Below are positions 45,070 through 57,226 of a stretch of 64,000 nucleotides of DNA, piece by piece. This stretch comes from Centroberyx gerrardi (lineage: Eukaryota > Chordata > Actinopteri > Beryciformes > Berycidae), in contig NC_136017.1 of the NCBI RefSeq assembly GCF_048128805.1, positions 6,963,807 through 7,027,806 on the forward strand. Reading direction: 5' to 3'. The position numbers and the translations under genes are program-made. The notes under the pieces were generated by a model, which saw only the letters and a program-made list of their open reading frames with translations, was not told where the DNA came from and made no database searches. The stretch's first letter is position 1; each line of letters opens with the position of its first letter.

Positions 45070-46559
45070 GCTTCTGTGTCAAAGTGCCTTTGAAGATGTT
45101 TGCCTGGCCGAGTATCTGACTGTGCGCTGTGAGCTTTTCCTTACTGAACCAACAAGTTACTTATTTACTCCCACAGCTAAACTTGTCCAGCCCTCTTGCA
45201 CCAATAAAATCACTGCTACATGCAAAAAAAAACAAAAAAACATCACTGGATTGTAGATTTTATTGCTTTTTTATTGCTAAGGAAAAGTTCACTCTTGGAT
45301 ATTCTTCCATGGATGTATTATCAATTGATGTATCATCACAGTTAGATGATATATCAATTGATCTGTCATGTTCAGTGCATTCCAGTGCATTACTTTTTTG
45401 GTGTAATTACTTTCCCTCCATTTCCACAGGAATTAGAAAAACACACCACAAAACAATAAAGTGAGCCCACAAATGCAAGGTACATCGACAATAGTTGTTT
45501 TTTTGACAGTGTTAAAATGTTTTTTCAGGTGGATTATTTCTTAAATGCTTTGCTTTTTAGGTAGTTTAAATGCGTTAATTGTATACACACATGCTGACAC
45601 AGAGCTGATGGCTAACCTTAACCCTGTTCCTGTGGTCCACACTCTATAAACATACAATACCTTTTCCTCCAAAATGAGATATCCACCATTTGACTAAAAG
45701 TGACGCATACTCCTATAAAATACCTCAAACAAATTCCAGTACGTTTCAAAGTATAGTACGTGACTTAAGTCCTTAGTTGACAAAATGACACCACTTTTAC
45801 AGAATGGATCTAGTACTGTATGTTTGAGAGATACTAAATGATAAACTCGAGGTAATGATTTTTTGACACAAACACAACAAAATATATCCATTAACAAAGG
45901 CAAGTAAAAAAAAATGACATAAAAAATGAAACCTAAGGAAATCAGAGTGCAACTGAATAGGACCTGTCAGCAGTGATTTGCACAGAAAGTGTTTAAGGAA
46001 AGGGATATTCAAAGATAGCGCATGATATGTGTTTGTAGCCAAGAAAATATCATGTTTCCAGATTACCAAAAGGAAACGGCATCCTGCACACAGTTTTTCC
46101 AGATTTAGATTTCTGCACTTGCACTTGCTTTCAATAAACAGCAGATGGCGCTAAATGCACAAATATGATGCTTGGTGCCAAGAAGGAAAGGGCTGCTGAG
46201 AGAGGGATGATTGGGAATTTTTAAACATGTTAGTTGTAACTCCTGACCACTAAGAAGCTGCAGCGAGTGAGTGTATCAATTCATTCTCTTACCTTATCTT
46301 ACATAGCATAGTTTCTTACGCAATATTCAGATGGCATCATAAAAATGAGCCAAGGGCTAAAGCATCAAATGACCATCTGGAGGAAGGGAATTTTACTGGC
46401 CTGCTAGTATGTGGTTAATACCCTAATTATCATCAAAAGTATCATCACAAGCAATTATTTGAATGGGGTCAAGTGGATATGGGACGGTGTTGACTCTCAT
46501 AACCCCAGATGGTTCGTGTCCCATAATCTTTACAGTATGTGTTTCTAATTGGATTTATA

Positions 46560-46745
46560 CACTGCAAAAAAGTCATTTAGTCTATTAAGTCCTAAAATCA
46601 GAATTTTCTCAGAAATATGTGAAAAAATCTGTCAATGGGGTTCGATAATTTCACTTGTTTCCAATACAAATCAACTTATTTCCAGAATTTTGTAGAATCA
46701 AGTGTCATTTTCTTTTCTTTTTTTCAAAATATGTGTTAAAATGTA
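46560..46745 (+). mobile_element. CACTGCAAAAA element, partial
   Basis: It begins CACTGCAAAAAAGTCATTTA and contains GGGGTTCGATAATTTCACTT and TTTCCAATACAAATCAACTT wording like other members; the right terminus is decayed. Confidence 0.45.
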
Positions 46746-46904
46746 GTGAGCTGGCATCCTCTAAAACAGTCCTGAACCCAGCATCTTAGCCACCAAGGAC
46801 CGGGACCCTTGTCTTCTCCGTCCAATCAACACGCATTGATCCATCCCGTCCACTAATCGATATCCGTCGTCAGATATTGTTTGCAATAGGGATTGTGTGT
46901 TAGT

Positions 46905-47160
46905 GAAGGGGGGTGGGGGGGGGGGGGGGGGTCCTGGGACGCCTCGGGAACCCCAACCCCATGTTCTTATGTCCGGCCCTGCCTCCTGTCGTCCAATCAA
47001 TCAGCTTTGATCAAACCTGTCAGCAACACTCAACTCAACAAGACCACAGTCCAGACCACAGTTTTCAGTGTGTGTGTGTGTGTGTGTGTGTGTACTTGTG
47101 CATATGCGTGCTGCTGTGTGTTAATGTGATAATGTGTGTGTGTGTGTGTCTGTGTGTGTA
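46905..47160. repeat. Poly-G run and (GT)n tracts
   Basis: A G-rich run lies at about 46909-46932, and (GT)n tracts lie at about 47068-47093 and 47135-47160. Confidence 0.85.
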
Positions 47161-48484
47161 TGTGACTCAAGCATGAATGACAGGCTTTGGGGGGAAAATG
47201 TTGTCACACACGTACATGTGTTTACCCAGACATAACCAATTTATCACACCCAGTCTTATGACGATGTCTTCACACATTTGCACACACACACACACACACA
47301 CAGGCCATTAGAAAACACGAAGTCAATGGACTCAGACAAGCAGCCTCATGTACTGCTTTAATATCTGCAGGCATTTTTGCCTCAATAAAAAAGAGCTATG
47401 GAAGTGCTTCTGTCGACTGTGAAGAGCAAGTGTTGCAAATGCCGGGGAATTCTACTGAAAGGGAAGCATGCAGGTAATCCGCACTGGGTGTAAAAAATAC
47501 CAGAAAAAAGATATATTTTAAAAGGCTCTTTGCATGAAATAGACTAACCGAGTGAAGGCTGTGATCTTGATTTTCACCTGTTAAATCCACATCAGGGTTT
47601 CCACTCAAAGGGAGATGTTAACGAAGGGGTGGAGACAGGTGAACGAAAGTCTTGAGACAACTGAGGCGAAGATTGTGCGAAAGAGGGTGAAACCTAATAC
47701 GAGAATATGTAATTTTATGCACTGAGCGTGTATAGTGAGAATGGTAAAGTGCTTTTTTCAGAAGATATTTCAGTCCGTATTAGATACATGGAGAGGAAGG
47801 TGATTACAACTGTCTGCAGTTATAAATACTTGCACACTGACTTCTTCTTTCCTCCGACAGAGGGAGGAGGGAGTGTGAATACAGAAGCATGCAGGATAGG
47901 GGGATGGATAGATGGGTATTGAGCATCAAATCCCACTTCCCTGCAGAAATCTCAGCAGGTAAAAGCAGATTGCAGCTGTTGGATGAAATCCATGAATTTA
48001 GAAAACAGTCTTGTTGCCAGATTGACAACCGTGCATTTTTTTGAAATTTTGTCACGGGTTTTGAATGGGTTTCATAGGCCCCGGGGTCCTGAAACTCGCT
48101 CTACCAATAAAGTACCATGTAAAACCTTCAAGTAAAAAAAAAAAACACAGAGGCAGTCACTTAAATTGGAGTTCTGGGGGGGTTTTCCGTGACAGCAGCG
48201 AGATTTGGGATCAAGTCATCGGCATTGCTGCGTGTGTCTGCTGGCTTAAGGGAGAGGAGTGAGAAGAGGGAAGAGTCTTTACCAATCCTCCATTGCCTTT
48301 TTTTTATAGTGGCGCTGTGTATTGTGCCAAGCAGTCTTCGCAATCTTCGGAAGGATATGAAGATCTTAAATCTTTACCCATTAAAACTTCACTTGAGACA
48401 TTCTGTGTTCTCCACTGCCAGTTGTAAAGCACAAAGATCTGAGGAGATTTGAGTGACTTGGAGGCGGCGTTTTTATAGCCGAGA

Positions 48485-48521
48485 CGCTCTCTCTCTCTCT
48501 CTCTCTCTCTTTCGCTCTCTT

Positions 48522-48566
<45 letters not shown>

Positions 48567-48742
48567 CACCGAGTTGCACTAGGAGGACTAATCCCACTCT
48601 CTGAGGAGAGAGGTAGGTATTGGCTTTGATGATAGAAATGGATTAAACAGATTACATTAAAGGCCAGTCTAATTGAACCAATCTATCCTGATTCTGCCGC
48701 TCTAAGATAAATGATGAGAGGGCCAGATACAATATATGGGTC

Positions 48743-48774
<32 letters not shown>

Positions 48775-48775
48775 C
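48485..48775. repeat. (CT)n and (GT)n tracts
   Basis: A CT-rich tract with TTT interruptions at about 48485-48566 is followed by (GT)n at about 48746-48775. Confidence 0.85.
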
Positions 48776-48967
48776 AATGTGTTGTGAGTCTGGGTCTGTG
48801 TTTCTCTGTGTACATTTCCATGCTCTGCTCGCTTTAAAATAAACCAAAACCACTTTCTCTTCATTGTCTGATTTCACATCAACCACCAATTTGAGAAATA
48901 TTTAAACACATTTAATCAGCTTCTGTTCAAGTCCTTTCTGTTGAAGATAAAATTAATATTGCTATAT

Positions 48968-49490
48968 GAGGGTTAGACCAATATATCGGTTTGCCAATAT
49001 TTCAGGCTGATATTGGGCCTTTATGAAATATCAGATATCAGCCAGTCATGATGGAGGTTCCTCCCTGACCACCGCTACATAAACAGTCTGTATGCTGTAT
49101 TATCTTTGCATATTTTATTTAATCATTTGATTGGTCGATTTTTTTTTTTTTTTTTTCTGGTAAATGAATTCTTGATTTAAAGGGAGTCAGTGAGTTTCAC
49201 CTACCGTTCAATAGGTGTGGTGGGTCACCCATCGTTAATGAGCTGCTAACCCTGAAATACTTTCATTAGTCTGGGTCTCAATGGAGAGTTTTAGTGTCCC
49301 ATGAAGGTCTACATGCTGTTTCAGAGGCTTTTCCACCCTCACAAGAATAAACTTCTGGGAAAAACATGTCATTTTTTGCCATGAAATTGCTCAAATTTAA
49401 AGTTATTGAATATCAGCTCGAAATATTGTCTTGCGGTGACTTAAAAATATCAGTATTGCTTCAGCCTTCGAAACCCATCGCTATCGCCAT
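48968..49490 (+). mobile_element. TAGGGCTAGA-type element, direct copy
   Basis: It opens GGGTTAGACCAATATATCGG, continues TTGCCAATATTTCAGGCTGA and CAGATATCAGCCAGTCATG, passes a poly-T run (about 49139-49156) and ends near CAGTATTGCTTCAGCC. It is colinear with 10249-10692. Confidence 0.7.
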
Positions 49491-49817
49491 TCTTTACTCC
49501 TAAGAGTGACCCGTCCAAACCGTGAGTTCAACCTCTTTCATCCAGAAGCCATTTTTGGATGGTGACCTCTCTTGCTGTACCTGTTCCTCCAGGCAGGGTC
49601 GGTATTGACGCCGTCCAGCTGAAGGGAGCGTGATGGGGTGACCTTTCCCGTCCGACCTTGTTACCACCGGCAACTCGTTAGGCGGGACTGTTTAATTAGC
49701 AGTGGAATGACAATCAGGGAGGAGTCGGGGGGGACTGTATGGTCATGGATACGGATCAATGGTCTTCAGGGAGTCTCCACACTGAGCAACAGGGGGGCTT
49801 TACGCATATATGCATGA

Positions 49818-49820
<3 letters not shown>

Positions 49821-49851
<31 letters not shown>
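49821..49851. repeat. (CA)n microsatellite
   Basis: A pure (CA)n run lies between the two inverted TAGGGCTAGA-type elements. Confidence 0.9.
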
Positions 49852-49855
<4 letters not shown>

Positions 49856-49880
49856 GATGCACTTACTGTGTACTTACATA

Positions 49881-50326
49881 CACGATTTCGACCAATATGG
49901 ATTTTTGAAAGCCGATGCAGATACCGATTTTTTTCGATTGAAGCTGCCAATAGTAGTATTTTTACAATATTTTACGTCGATATCCAATATCTTCGAATTG
50001 GACAATTTGAATGCAAAACAATTACAGGGATTCAGTGTTTCCCCCTGAATTGTATTCTCAGCAGTGTGGAAAAGCCTCTGAAACAGCAGTTAGACCATTT
50101 GACACTAAAACTCTCCACTGAATCCCATGCTAATGAAATCCTTCTAGGTGGGTTAGCAGCTCCTTAAGGCAGGCGATGCAGGTTTTACACACTGCCACTC
50201 TGAAGCTGTAGAGTAAAATCATAATCCTCACCTCCATCATATTGGCAGAGGACGACACTGACAGGCTAATATCTGATTTTTATTAAAAGATGAATATAGC
50301 GGCAAACCGATATATGGGTCTAAACC
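49881..50326 (-). mobile_element. TAGGGCTAGA-type element, inverted copy
   Basis: Read on the minus strand it opens GGTTTAGACCCATATATCGG, followed by TTTGCCGC. It contains the same GGAGCTGCTAACC and CAATGGAGAGTTTTAGTGTC type wording as the 49 kb copy in reverse order. It ends near CACGATTTCGACC (plus strand 49881). Confidence 0.65.
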
Positions 50327-50570
50327 TTGCCAACCGGCACACGTACTCCGACACACCTGCATACACACATGTTCACACTAACATACAAACACACACACAC
50401 ATCACAGACGCGCAAAACACTCAGATATCCACACTCCGCTCACTGAAAGAAATCTGAGGCAGGAGCCACAGCCGCTGCACCTGGTGAGATCCAAGTGAAA
50501 GTGAGAAGCATAAAAAAGAGCTGAACGCTCAGGTCTGTTGATCTATTTTTACCGCAGAGCAGGGGGTAGA

Positions 50571-50574
50571 GAGG

Positions 50575-50606
<32 letters not shown>

Positions 50607-50622
50607 CAGAGAGAGAGAGAGC
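50571..50622. repeat. (GA)n tract
   Basis: A purine tract of GAGA with ACA interruptions. Confidence 0.88.
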
Positions 50623-51399
50623 TTCCTGCATAATGCATGGCCCTGTAGAGCAGCGGTGGCTTTTACACTGTGCTCTCTCACCGGGCCTCCAGGTGTCTGT
50701 GCTGTCTGTCAAACACGCAGCATGCAGGAGAGCCAGGTGCTCTCGCATAGTTCAAGACCACTCCGGCTGATCTCTCTCGGAGCACGAGACCACCCTTTTT
50801 TAAAAACCCGTCCAGGTGTTCTTCCTCCTCTCTCTTCCCCTCTCTAAAACACAAGATCTCGCCTGTAGTCCCATCCAAACGCTATATCACTAAATTGTAA
50901 AACCATTCAGGAGCCATGGAAAAACTAGTAGATTTACATGCAGATTATACTTTGTCCCAATTTAAACTGCAAAGTACCTTCAAAATAGAGCTCTTGTTGG
51001 TCTAGGACATACTGTACGTGCGCCTTTGTTTCGCATCAAATTTGTTCGAAAATGTGCGGTGACAAACTCCTGTGGGCACGACTGAATTGAACAATTTCTC
51101 TTGTCTGAAGAGCAAGATGCTACACTTTGGCTCCAAATTCAGCCCACTAAATGTTCCTTGGGGGAGAAATACACAACATACGAGCAAGAATATTAGTGCC
51201 TGCACCAAAACACACATGCATATCAAGAGTTTTCATCCTGGAGTGATATCCGCCAGTCAGAAAAATGACATCTACTCTTGCAAAATGACTGATAGCAGAT
51301 AGATCTTTTTATATACGCTTCTTCACCTAAATGCCGGACATAGTTTGGAAACAGGCTATCTGAGCATCATAAAGGGGGTTGGGTTGCTGCTGGGCATCA

Positions 51400-51560
51400 C
51401 AAGGAGGGAGACTAATGAAAGCTTGATGAGGATGCCTCTCTGAATCCACCAGCATGATTAGGCTTTAATTACCGAGGGCCACCTCGACATATTCCCTATA
51501 ATTGGAAATACCTAAGCACTTGGCTGTCCATGGCAGGGAACCAAAGGATCAATGGCTACA
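51400..51560. other. Candidate conserved non-coding element
   Basis: Non-repetitive sequence including GCATGATTAGGCTTTAATTA, CCGAGGGCC and CCCTATAATTGG, lying 3' of klf7. The wording is typical of conserved developmental enhancers but conservation cannot be tested here. Confidence 0.25.
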
Positions 51561-52254
51561 CAACCCTTCCTGGGACACTTCTTCCTCTTGTGAGATGAAC
51601 TCCACTTTGTGTGGGCAGTGCAAAGGGAAATTCTGAGGCATTTCAGACAAGTGTTTGCACCTTGTCTTTATGCAAATCAGTTGCTTCTTGCTAAGCAGTC
51701 CTGTGTAATCTTAGTAAGGACTTCTTGTCTTTACCCAAATTAGTGACAGAGTGCACTGACGGTCTGAGCATGGAATAAGATATTGTGAGGGAGGCTTTAA
51801 ACTCGTAGCACCGCTTCCCAGTAAGCTGGCATCTCCACATTGCCAGATGTGACAATCACATCCCTATATGGTTGCCAAACGCCTACAAGACACCCACCGG
51901 CATTGGCAGCTCCCTCGGTGGAGTCTTCTGTTGCACAACCACATAAAAAGAGGCTTTATGTTCTGGCTCTTTAAGTGAATCACTGCCTCGCCTGAAGAAT
52001 CCCTCTTTCTTTCATTACAGTTGCTTCAATTCAGCGCGGTCACACCGTTTACACCTTCCCTCAATGGCATAAGCTACGACTGACTCATTGTGTATTGAAA
52101 CAAAGAAACATTTCTCAACTGTGCTCAGGTGTTTCTGTGCTGACTAGCACAGTGGAGACAGTAGATGAGTCAGAGGCAAGCCGATAAGCTGCAGGATTCC
52201 AAACACTAAACAGTGTTATTACAGGTCTTAATTTTTGTCACAATGCCATAATAA

Positions 52255-52345
52255 TAATATAATACTAATTTTATTTATATAGCACCTTTAAAAACAAAGT
52301 TTACAAAGTGGTTTGACAGTCAAAATAAAAGCCGAATACCGGTAC
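52255..52345 (+). repeat. TTTTATTTATATAGCACC-type interspersed repeat
   Basis: AATACTAATTTTATTTATAT, AGCACCTTTAAAAACAAAG and TTTACAAAGTGGTTTGACAG form a wording found in very many teleost copies, usually a LINE-derived 3' end. Confidence 0.5.
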
Positions 52346-53379
52346 TCAAAATGAATTAAAGAAAAGCAAAAAAAAAGCAATGTAACAGTGTGAAACAGGA
52401 AAGTAATGGCAGTGATTTTCATTTTCAGTTTCATTTTGATGCAAATATGAAATTAGATAAAGGTATAGATTCCTTACATTCGGTGATATCTAGTCTACAG
52501 AGTTGGAAAGTAAGGCAAGCAAAATAGGAAAATGGCATGAATTGTGTAGTTTCACCAAACCATGTGAATGTGACTGCCGGTAACGTTGGTTTTATTTTCT
52601 TGTTGTACAACATTCCTTGCACTCATGCATGTCCACTCATGCATGTCCAATCTTAAATTAATACAGAACAGAATCAATACAATATGCCAAAAATGGTTTG
52701 TTTTTGTTTTTTTGCCACATCTGCTTCATTAAACATAATTGGACATGATGTCCCTAAAATATTCATTTTTCTTACACTGCCCATTTATAGTTTTATGACT
52801 CTCATTAGCTATGTTCAATCAGAAATAGGCTGTTTTTACCAGATGTTTTTTATTTAATCTCCAATTCAATTCCAGGTAGCATTAAAAAGATTAAAAAAAA
52901 AAAAAGAAGTAGTATTGAAACTGGCTGTCTGAAACCTGCAGATACCCTGCTAAGATAAGTGCATATGTGTGCAAAGAAACGGTTAGGCATTCGCTTCTCA
53001 CTGACATCACCCATGCTAAAAATATATGCACACATGGTGATGTAGAGCGCTTTGGATAAAAGCCAAAATCCATGTTATATGTGTTTAAAAAGACTAGGTG
53101 ATATCCTGGCATGTTTTAATCCTATTGCCATACTAGATTTAGATGTGATCTTTTGATGCAGATGAGGGGAACAACGTAGAGGAACAAGGTTACTGGGTAC
53201 ACGTATCCAAGCATACAACATGCTTGTTTATCAATCCCGCTTTTCTATTATTCACATTATTCTGCATGGAATCCCCAGTGTAATTAGCTGGGTAAAGAAT
53301 CCACCTCTTTCCACACAGTATGTGCATTGATTCTATTATATACACCAGCTGTCAAACCCTATTAGAAAGCAGCAAAATG

Positions 53380-53434
53380 TGTGAAGTGTGTGTGTGTATG
53401 CGTGTGTGTGTGTGTGTGTGCGTGTGTGTGAAGT

Positions 53435-53477
<43 letters not shown>

Positions 53478-53710
53478 AGTTTTAATGCTAACTGGTAGTT
53501 TGTGCACATACTAAGAGAAAATGGTCTGTAGATAGAAAGATAGAAAGATAGAAAGGAAACACTATCTGCAGATATTTAAGCAATATACTGTGTTATGCTC
53601 CTTGACTGAGTCCACTGACCCATGCTATCTAATAGTTTCTGTGTGCATTTGTGTGTGTGTATGTGTGCTTTCATACATGCCTGCCTGTGTGTGTGTGTGT
53701 GTGTGTGTTT
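53380..53710. repeat. (GT)n tracts and a short (GATA)-like tract
   Basis: (GT)n at about 53387-53474 and 53689-53709, with GATAGAAAGATAGAAAGATA near 53531-53555 between them. Confidence 0.85.
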
Positions 53711-53939
53711 CAGCGGAGAAACTCCACATCCGTTCTTTACTTCCAAATATTTAGCTTCTCTGTGAACTCGCATACATCGTCATTTCCATCATATGGAACG
53801 TAAACGATGATGGAAAAGTCCTCATGGGATGCAAGACCTTTAGTGAAAAATGACTCTTTCATCTCTAATTTCATAACCTGTCTGAGATTGACGTACTAGG
53901 TGTAGTGGAGTAGATAGTACGTGACGTGGCTGTCTGTAA

Positions 53940-54330
53940 TTACAGATAAAAGAACATTAAGTTCGACAGATACATGTAAGCTGCTTGATGAGGGTGCCCA
54001 TTTCAATTAGGGAGCATTAAATGAAACAAAAAACCTTATGGGAGTATCTCACTGCCAGACCCAAGGAGAATTAATACACTGCATAGGGCCATTTACCAGG
54101 GAGTAATTACTCCCTAATTAGTCATTAGTTATTCGATTACCCTTTTATCAGCTAGTCATGGTCAAAAGGCAGGAATAGCGGATAAGTCATCACCTTGGTC
54201 GGTAACAGATGTAATTAACATGCCGTAGCTCCCTCAGAGGGAGACAACGACAGAGCGCATTCAGGCAAAGTAAAGGTATTCTGGCCCATTTCCTCTGTTT
54301 GATCAAAAGGAGCGATATAGCATAGATTTT
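53940..54330. other. Candidate conserved non-coding element
   Basis: Unique sequence with CATTTCAATTAGGGAGC, a GAGTAATTACTCCCTAATTA phrase (nearly palindromic) and CATGCCGTAGC. No coding potential. It lies just 3' of the inferred klf7 polyadenylation site. Confidence 0.27.
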
Positions 54331-54747
54331 TTTTTTAGCCGTTATGCATCCAGGGGCGGTTTCCTGCAGAGAGGGAAAAAAGGATCCTCAGTAGTCGCTG
54401 TAAATTAATTTCCCTGCCTGCGTTTTCCCAGTTGGTTTGCGGATTCAAACTTGCGTCACAAGCCCATTTCGCTAATCTGTAACTTAGCTGCTATAACTGT
54501 GCAGCAAAGCCAAACCGTGTCAGTCCTTAAAAAACCTCCGGTCAGTGAGAATACAACTGGAGGTCGGATGAATGTGCGTTAGGCATTCATTGTTAGCAGA
54601 TTGAATGGCACTGTGATTGAGACTTGATAAGAAATCAAAAATCATTATATGAGAAGATGGATGATGAGGTGCATATTGTTACCGGATGAAACTGCCATTA
54701 ACAGACCAGCCAAGAACCATGAATACTCCATGCCAAACTGCTTCTAC

Positions 54748-54753
54748 CATTTA
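54748..54753 (-). terminator. klf7: Candidate klf7 polyadenylation signal
   Basis: On the minus strand the sequence reads ATTATGTGTAATAAATGG, a canonical AATAAA preceded by T-rich and TGTA-type sequence. It would give a 3' UTR of about 4.8 kb, comparable with the multi-kilobase 3' UTR known for mammalian KLF7. Confidence 0.35.
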
Positions 54754-54994
54754 TTACACATAATTACATTCTTAAATAAAAACGATTCACCGAACAGTTC
54801 CTTGCATAGAGATATTACAATACCAATTTAAAAAAGGAATTATGAAACAAACCGGTAACAAAAATAAATCTTTCTCATTTTTCCATAATAAAGAACATTA
54901 TCGTACTCATACGTCATAATATACAAATGATAAATTTGAAACACTTTGTACAGCGAAAGAAAAGGAGAAAGAGAACGGAGGAGAAAGGTGGATA

Positions 54995-55110
54995 AGGAGG
55001 GGGGGGGGTTTGGGGGGGAGGGGGGGGGGGCATCGGACAGAGAAGAGGAGTTGAAAGGGATCATATCTGAGGAAATGGAGGGGGTGGGGGGTGGGAAGGG
55101 GGGAGCGAGG
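54995..55110. repeat. G-rich runs
   Basis: Several runs of 7-10 G within a purine-rich stretch (plus strand), a strong G-quadruplex candidate on the plus strand and C-rich in any klf7 transcript. Confidence 0.85.
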
Positions 55111-55302
55111 GAGGAAGAGGCGATGAGGGAATGCTGGTAGAAAAAGGGGGTGCGTTTGATTTGAAATTCAGACCTGGTGGAAACAGAGGTGGTGTCACAC
55201 ATAGTAATGCATGTTTCCCTCTGCTGAGAGCAAGAGCTGCAGTCTGGATCTCTGACTCTCACAAGGTGGCATGAAAAACGATGAAAAACACACACGGAGA
55301 AT

Positions 55303-55700
55303 GGAGAGTGTGTGTGTTTGTGAGTGTGTGTGTGTGTGTAGTTGTTTGTATGTGCGACTGTGTGAGATTTAGGATGTGTGTGTGTGTGTTGTATGTGTTT
55401 ATGTGTGTTTTCCTGTGTCTCATGTAGTATGTATGCATGTAGTATGTGTGTGTGTTTAGGTGTTTTTGTGTGTGCCTGTGTGTATGTAGTGTGTGTGTGG
55501 GTGTTCGTGTGCGTCTGCATTCATGTAGTGTGTGTGTGTGTGTGTCTAGGTGTGTACTGTATGTGTACCTATGTGTGAATCTGTGTGTATGTGTTGTAAG
55601 CATTTCTGCGTGTGTGAGATGGTGTACATGTAGTGTGTGTGTGTGTATATGTATGTGTGTATGCATGTAGTATGTGTGCATGTGTGTGTATTTGAGTGTT
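55303..55700. repeat. Long GT-rich degenerate array with CATGTAGTGTG spacers
   Basis: About 400 bases of GT repeat are broken repeatedly by CATGTAGTATGTGTG or CATGTAGTGTGTGTG phrases (near 55422, 55436, 55523, 55628 and 55663). This suggests an expanded unit of GT tract plus a short spacer. Confidence 0.75.
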
Positions 55701-57189
55701 TGTATTCATATTTGTGTGCATTTGTGTTTTGAACAGCAACTATACAGACATTGTGATCAGTGTCGTCGCCCGGGGCGATGTGTGAACTGTAGTGTACAAA
55801 TGGACAGAAAGCATCAGATATGCAAGTGATTTTCCAACTTCAGAGTGCAAATACAGACAGACGAAACACACAGGCACAGCAGAATTGACAATCATTCATT
55901 AAGATGACACAGAAACGAACCCCATCCTCGGAAACAACATGAAACAACCTTTCCAGAAAACACATTCACATTTGAAATCCCCATTTCCCAACTCCCAACT
56001 CCTTATGAGGAGGACAACTTGTTTATGTATTACATCATGGGTTAAGTCACAAGAAAGTCATACCAAATCATATTTAAATTGTCCTTGTTGTTGGGAATAT
56101 TCCCATGTCTGGGCTCTTTACAGTCTCAATGAACATGAACACAACACATTCAGTGTTAAAGTCCAAAACCCCAACTGTCAGCGATGGGTGTAGAACATGA
56201 ATAAAAACAAAAACAAAAAAGCTCCCGAGCTGCAATGAACACATTTCACATTCGCATCCCCCACACATTCGCGTCCATTGAGTTCAACAGGAGAGTGTAC
56301 GGTGTGCCGTTGAAATACTGAAACACACAAGTAGAGCTGCCATTGACGATACAATTTTAACCCGCGGGTTAAACCTCTTAAAAGTCTTCATTTTATCTTC
56401 CATGGATGCACACGGAGAGTCGGGCCGAGCTGAGATTCCCATCCAAACCAGACATTTTTAGAACGTCTGTGAACCAAATCTAAAAAATGAATGTTGTACT
56501 TTAGTTTGTTTGTTAGGATCGATGTCATTTTAATGCTAACAGACATAAGGAGAGACCTTGATAGCGTGTTAGCTGTATCCTCCGTGAAAGTAAACCAGTA
56601 GGTATACGAGACATTTGTACGCATCGTGTCACTTCCCTTCTCTCTTTGCATGTGGAGGCCAGTCACTGAGCTGTTGTATATAAGATGAGCTTGGCTTGTC
56701 GGCACATTAAGAGAGATAGGGTTGTGTGAAGCAGGAGTTGCTACAGCAGCTAGTCGTAGGATGTTAACACCTCCAGGGCCACAGCCAGATTGTGTTTAGA
56801 CATGATTCAGCTGGATTGCATTTATACCTGAAATTAAAATGCGTCTCCGGTATACACAGTGAAATCGGATTTCTCTTTTCCCTCTCCAAAAAGCAGATTG
56901 CGTTAAGCCTCACTTGCTCTCATAATATTTACCTCCTTTAAAAAGGAGAGTTGCTTTTTCCCCATCCGCAAGAACCTTAAAATCCATTTTTGCCAAGGAT
57001 GCTACTGTATGAGCTTCCTGCCTCCCGTTGGATTCTTGTGTTCATTTCTGTTTACGTAGTTGCTGTATGTGGTTTGGAGATGCATTACATTTACACTTTT
57101 TTGTAATGCGACACCTGGATTTTATGCATTTCTGCTCTGTCCGACTACAGTCCGATCACCAAGGACGCATGTTAATTCCAGTTGGGTCT

Positions 57190-57190
<1 letters not shown>

Positions 57191-57225
<35 letters not shown>

Positions 57226-57226
57226 C
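57191..57226. repeat. (GT)n microsatellite
   Basis: A pure (GT)n run of about 34 bases within the inferred klf7 3' UTR. Confidence 0.9.

Larger units (their letters stand above)
45070..54747. other. Intergenic region between the methyltransferase and klf7
   Basis: No exon or RNA gene could be supported. It holds (GT)n, (CA)n, (CT)n and (GA)n tracts, a CACTGCAAAAA element (46560-46745), a pair of inverted TAGGGCTAGA-type elements (48968-50326), a TTTTATTTATATAGCACC repeat (52255-52345), and non-repetitive blocks near 51400-51560 and 53940-54330 that look like conserved non-coding DNA. The 45070-46555 and 47170-48480 stretches have nothing else that I recognise. Confidence 0.55.
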
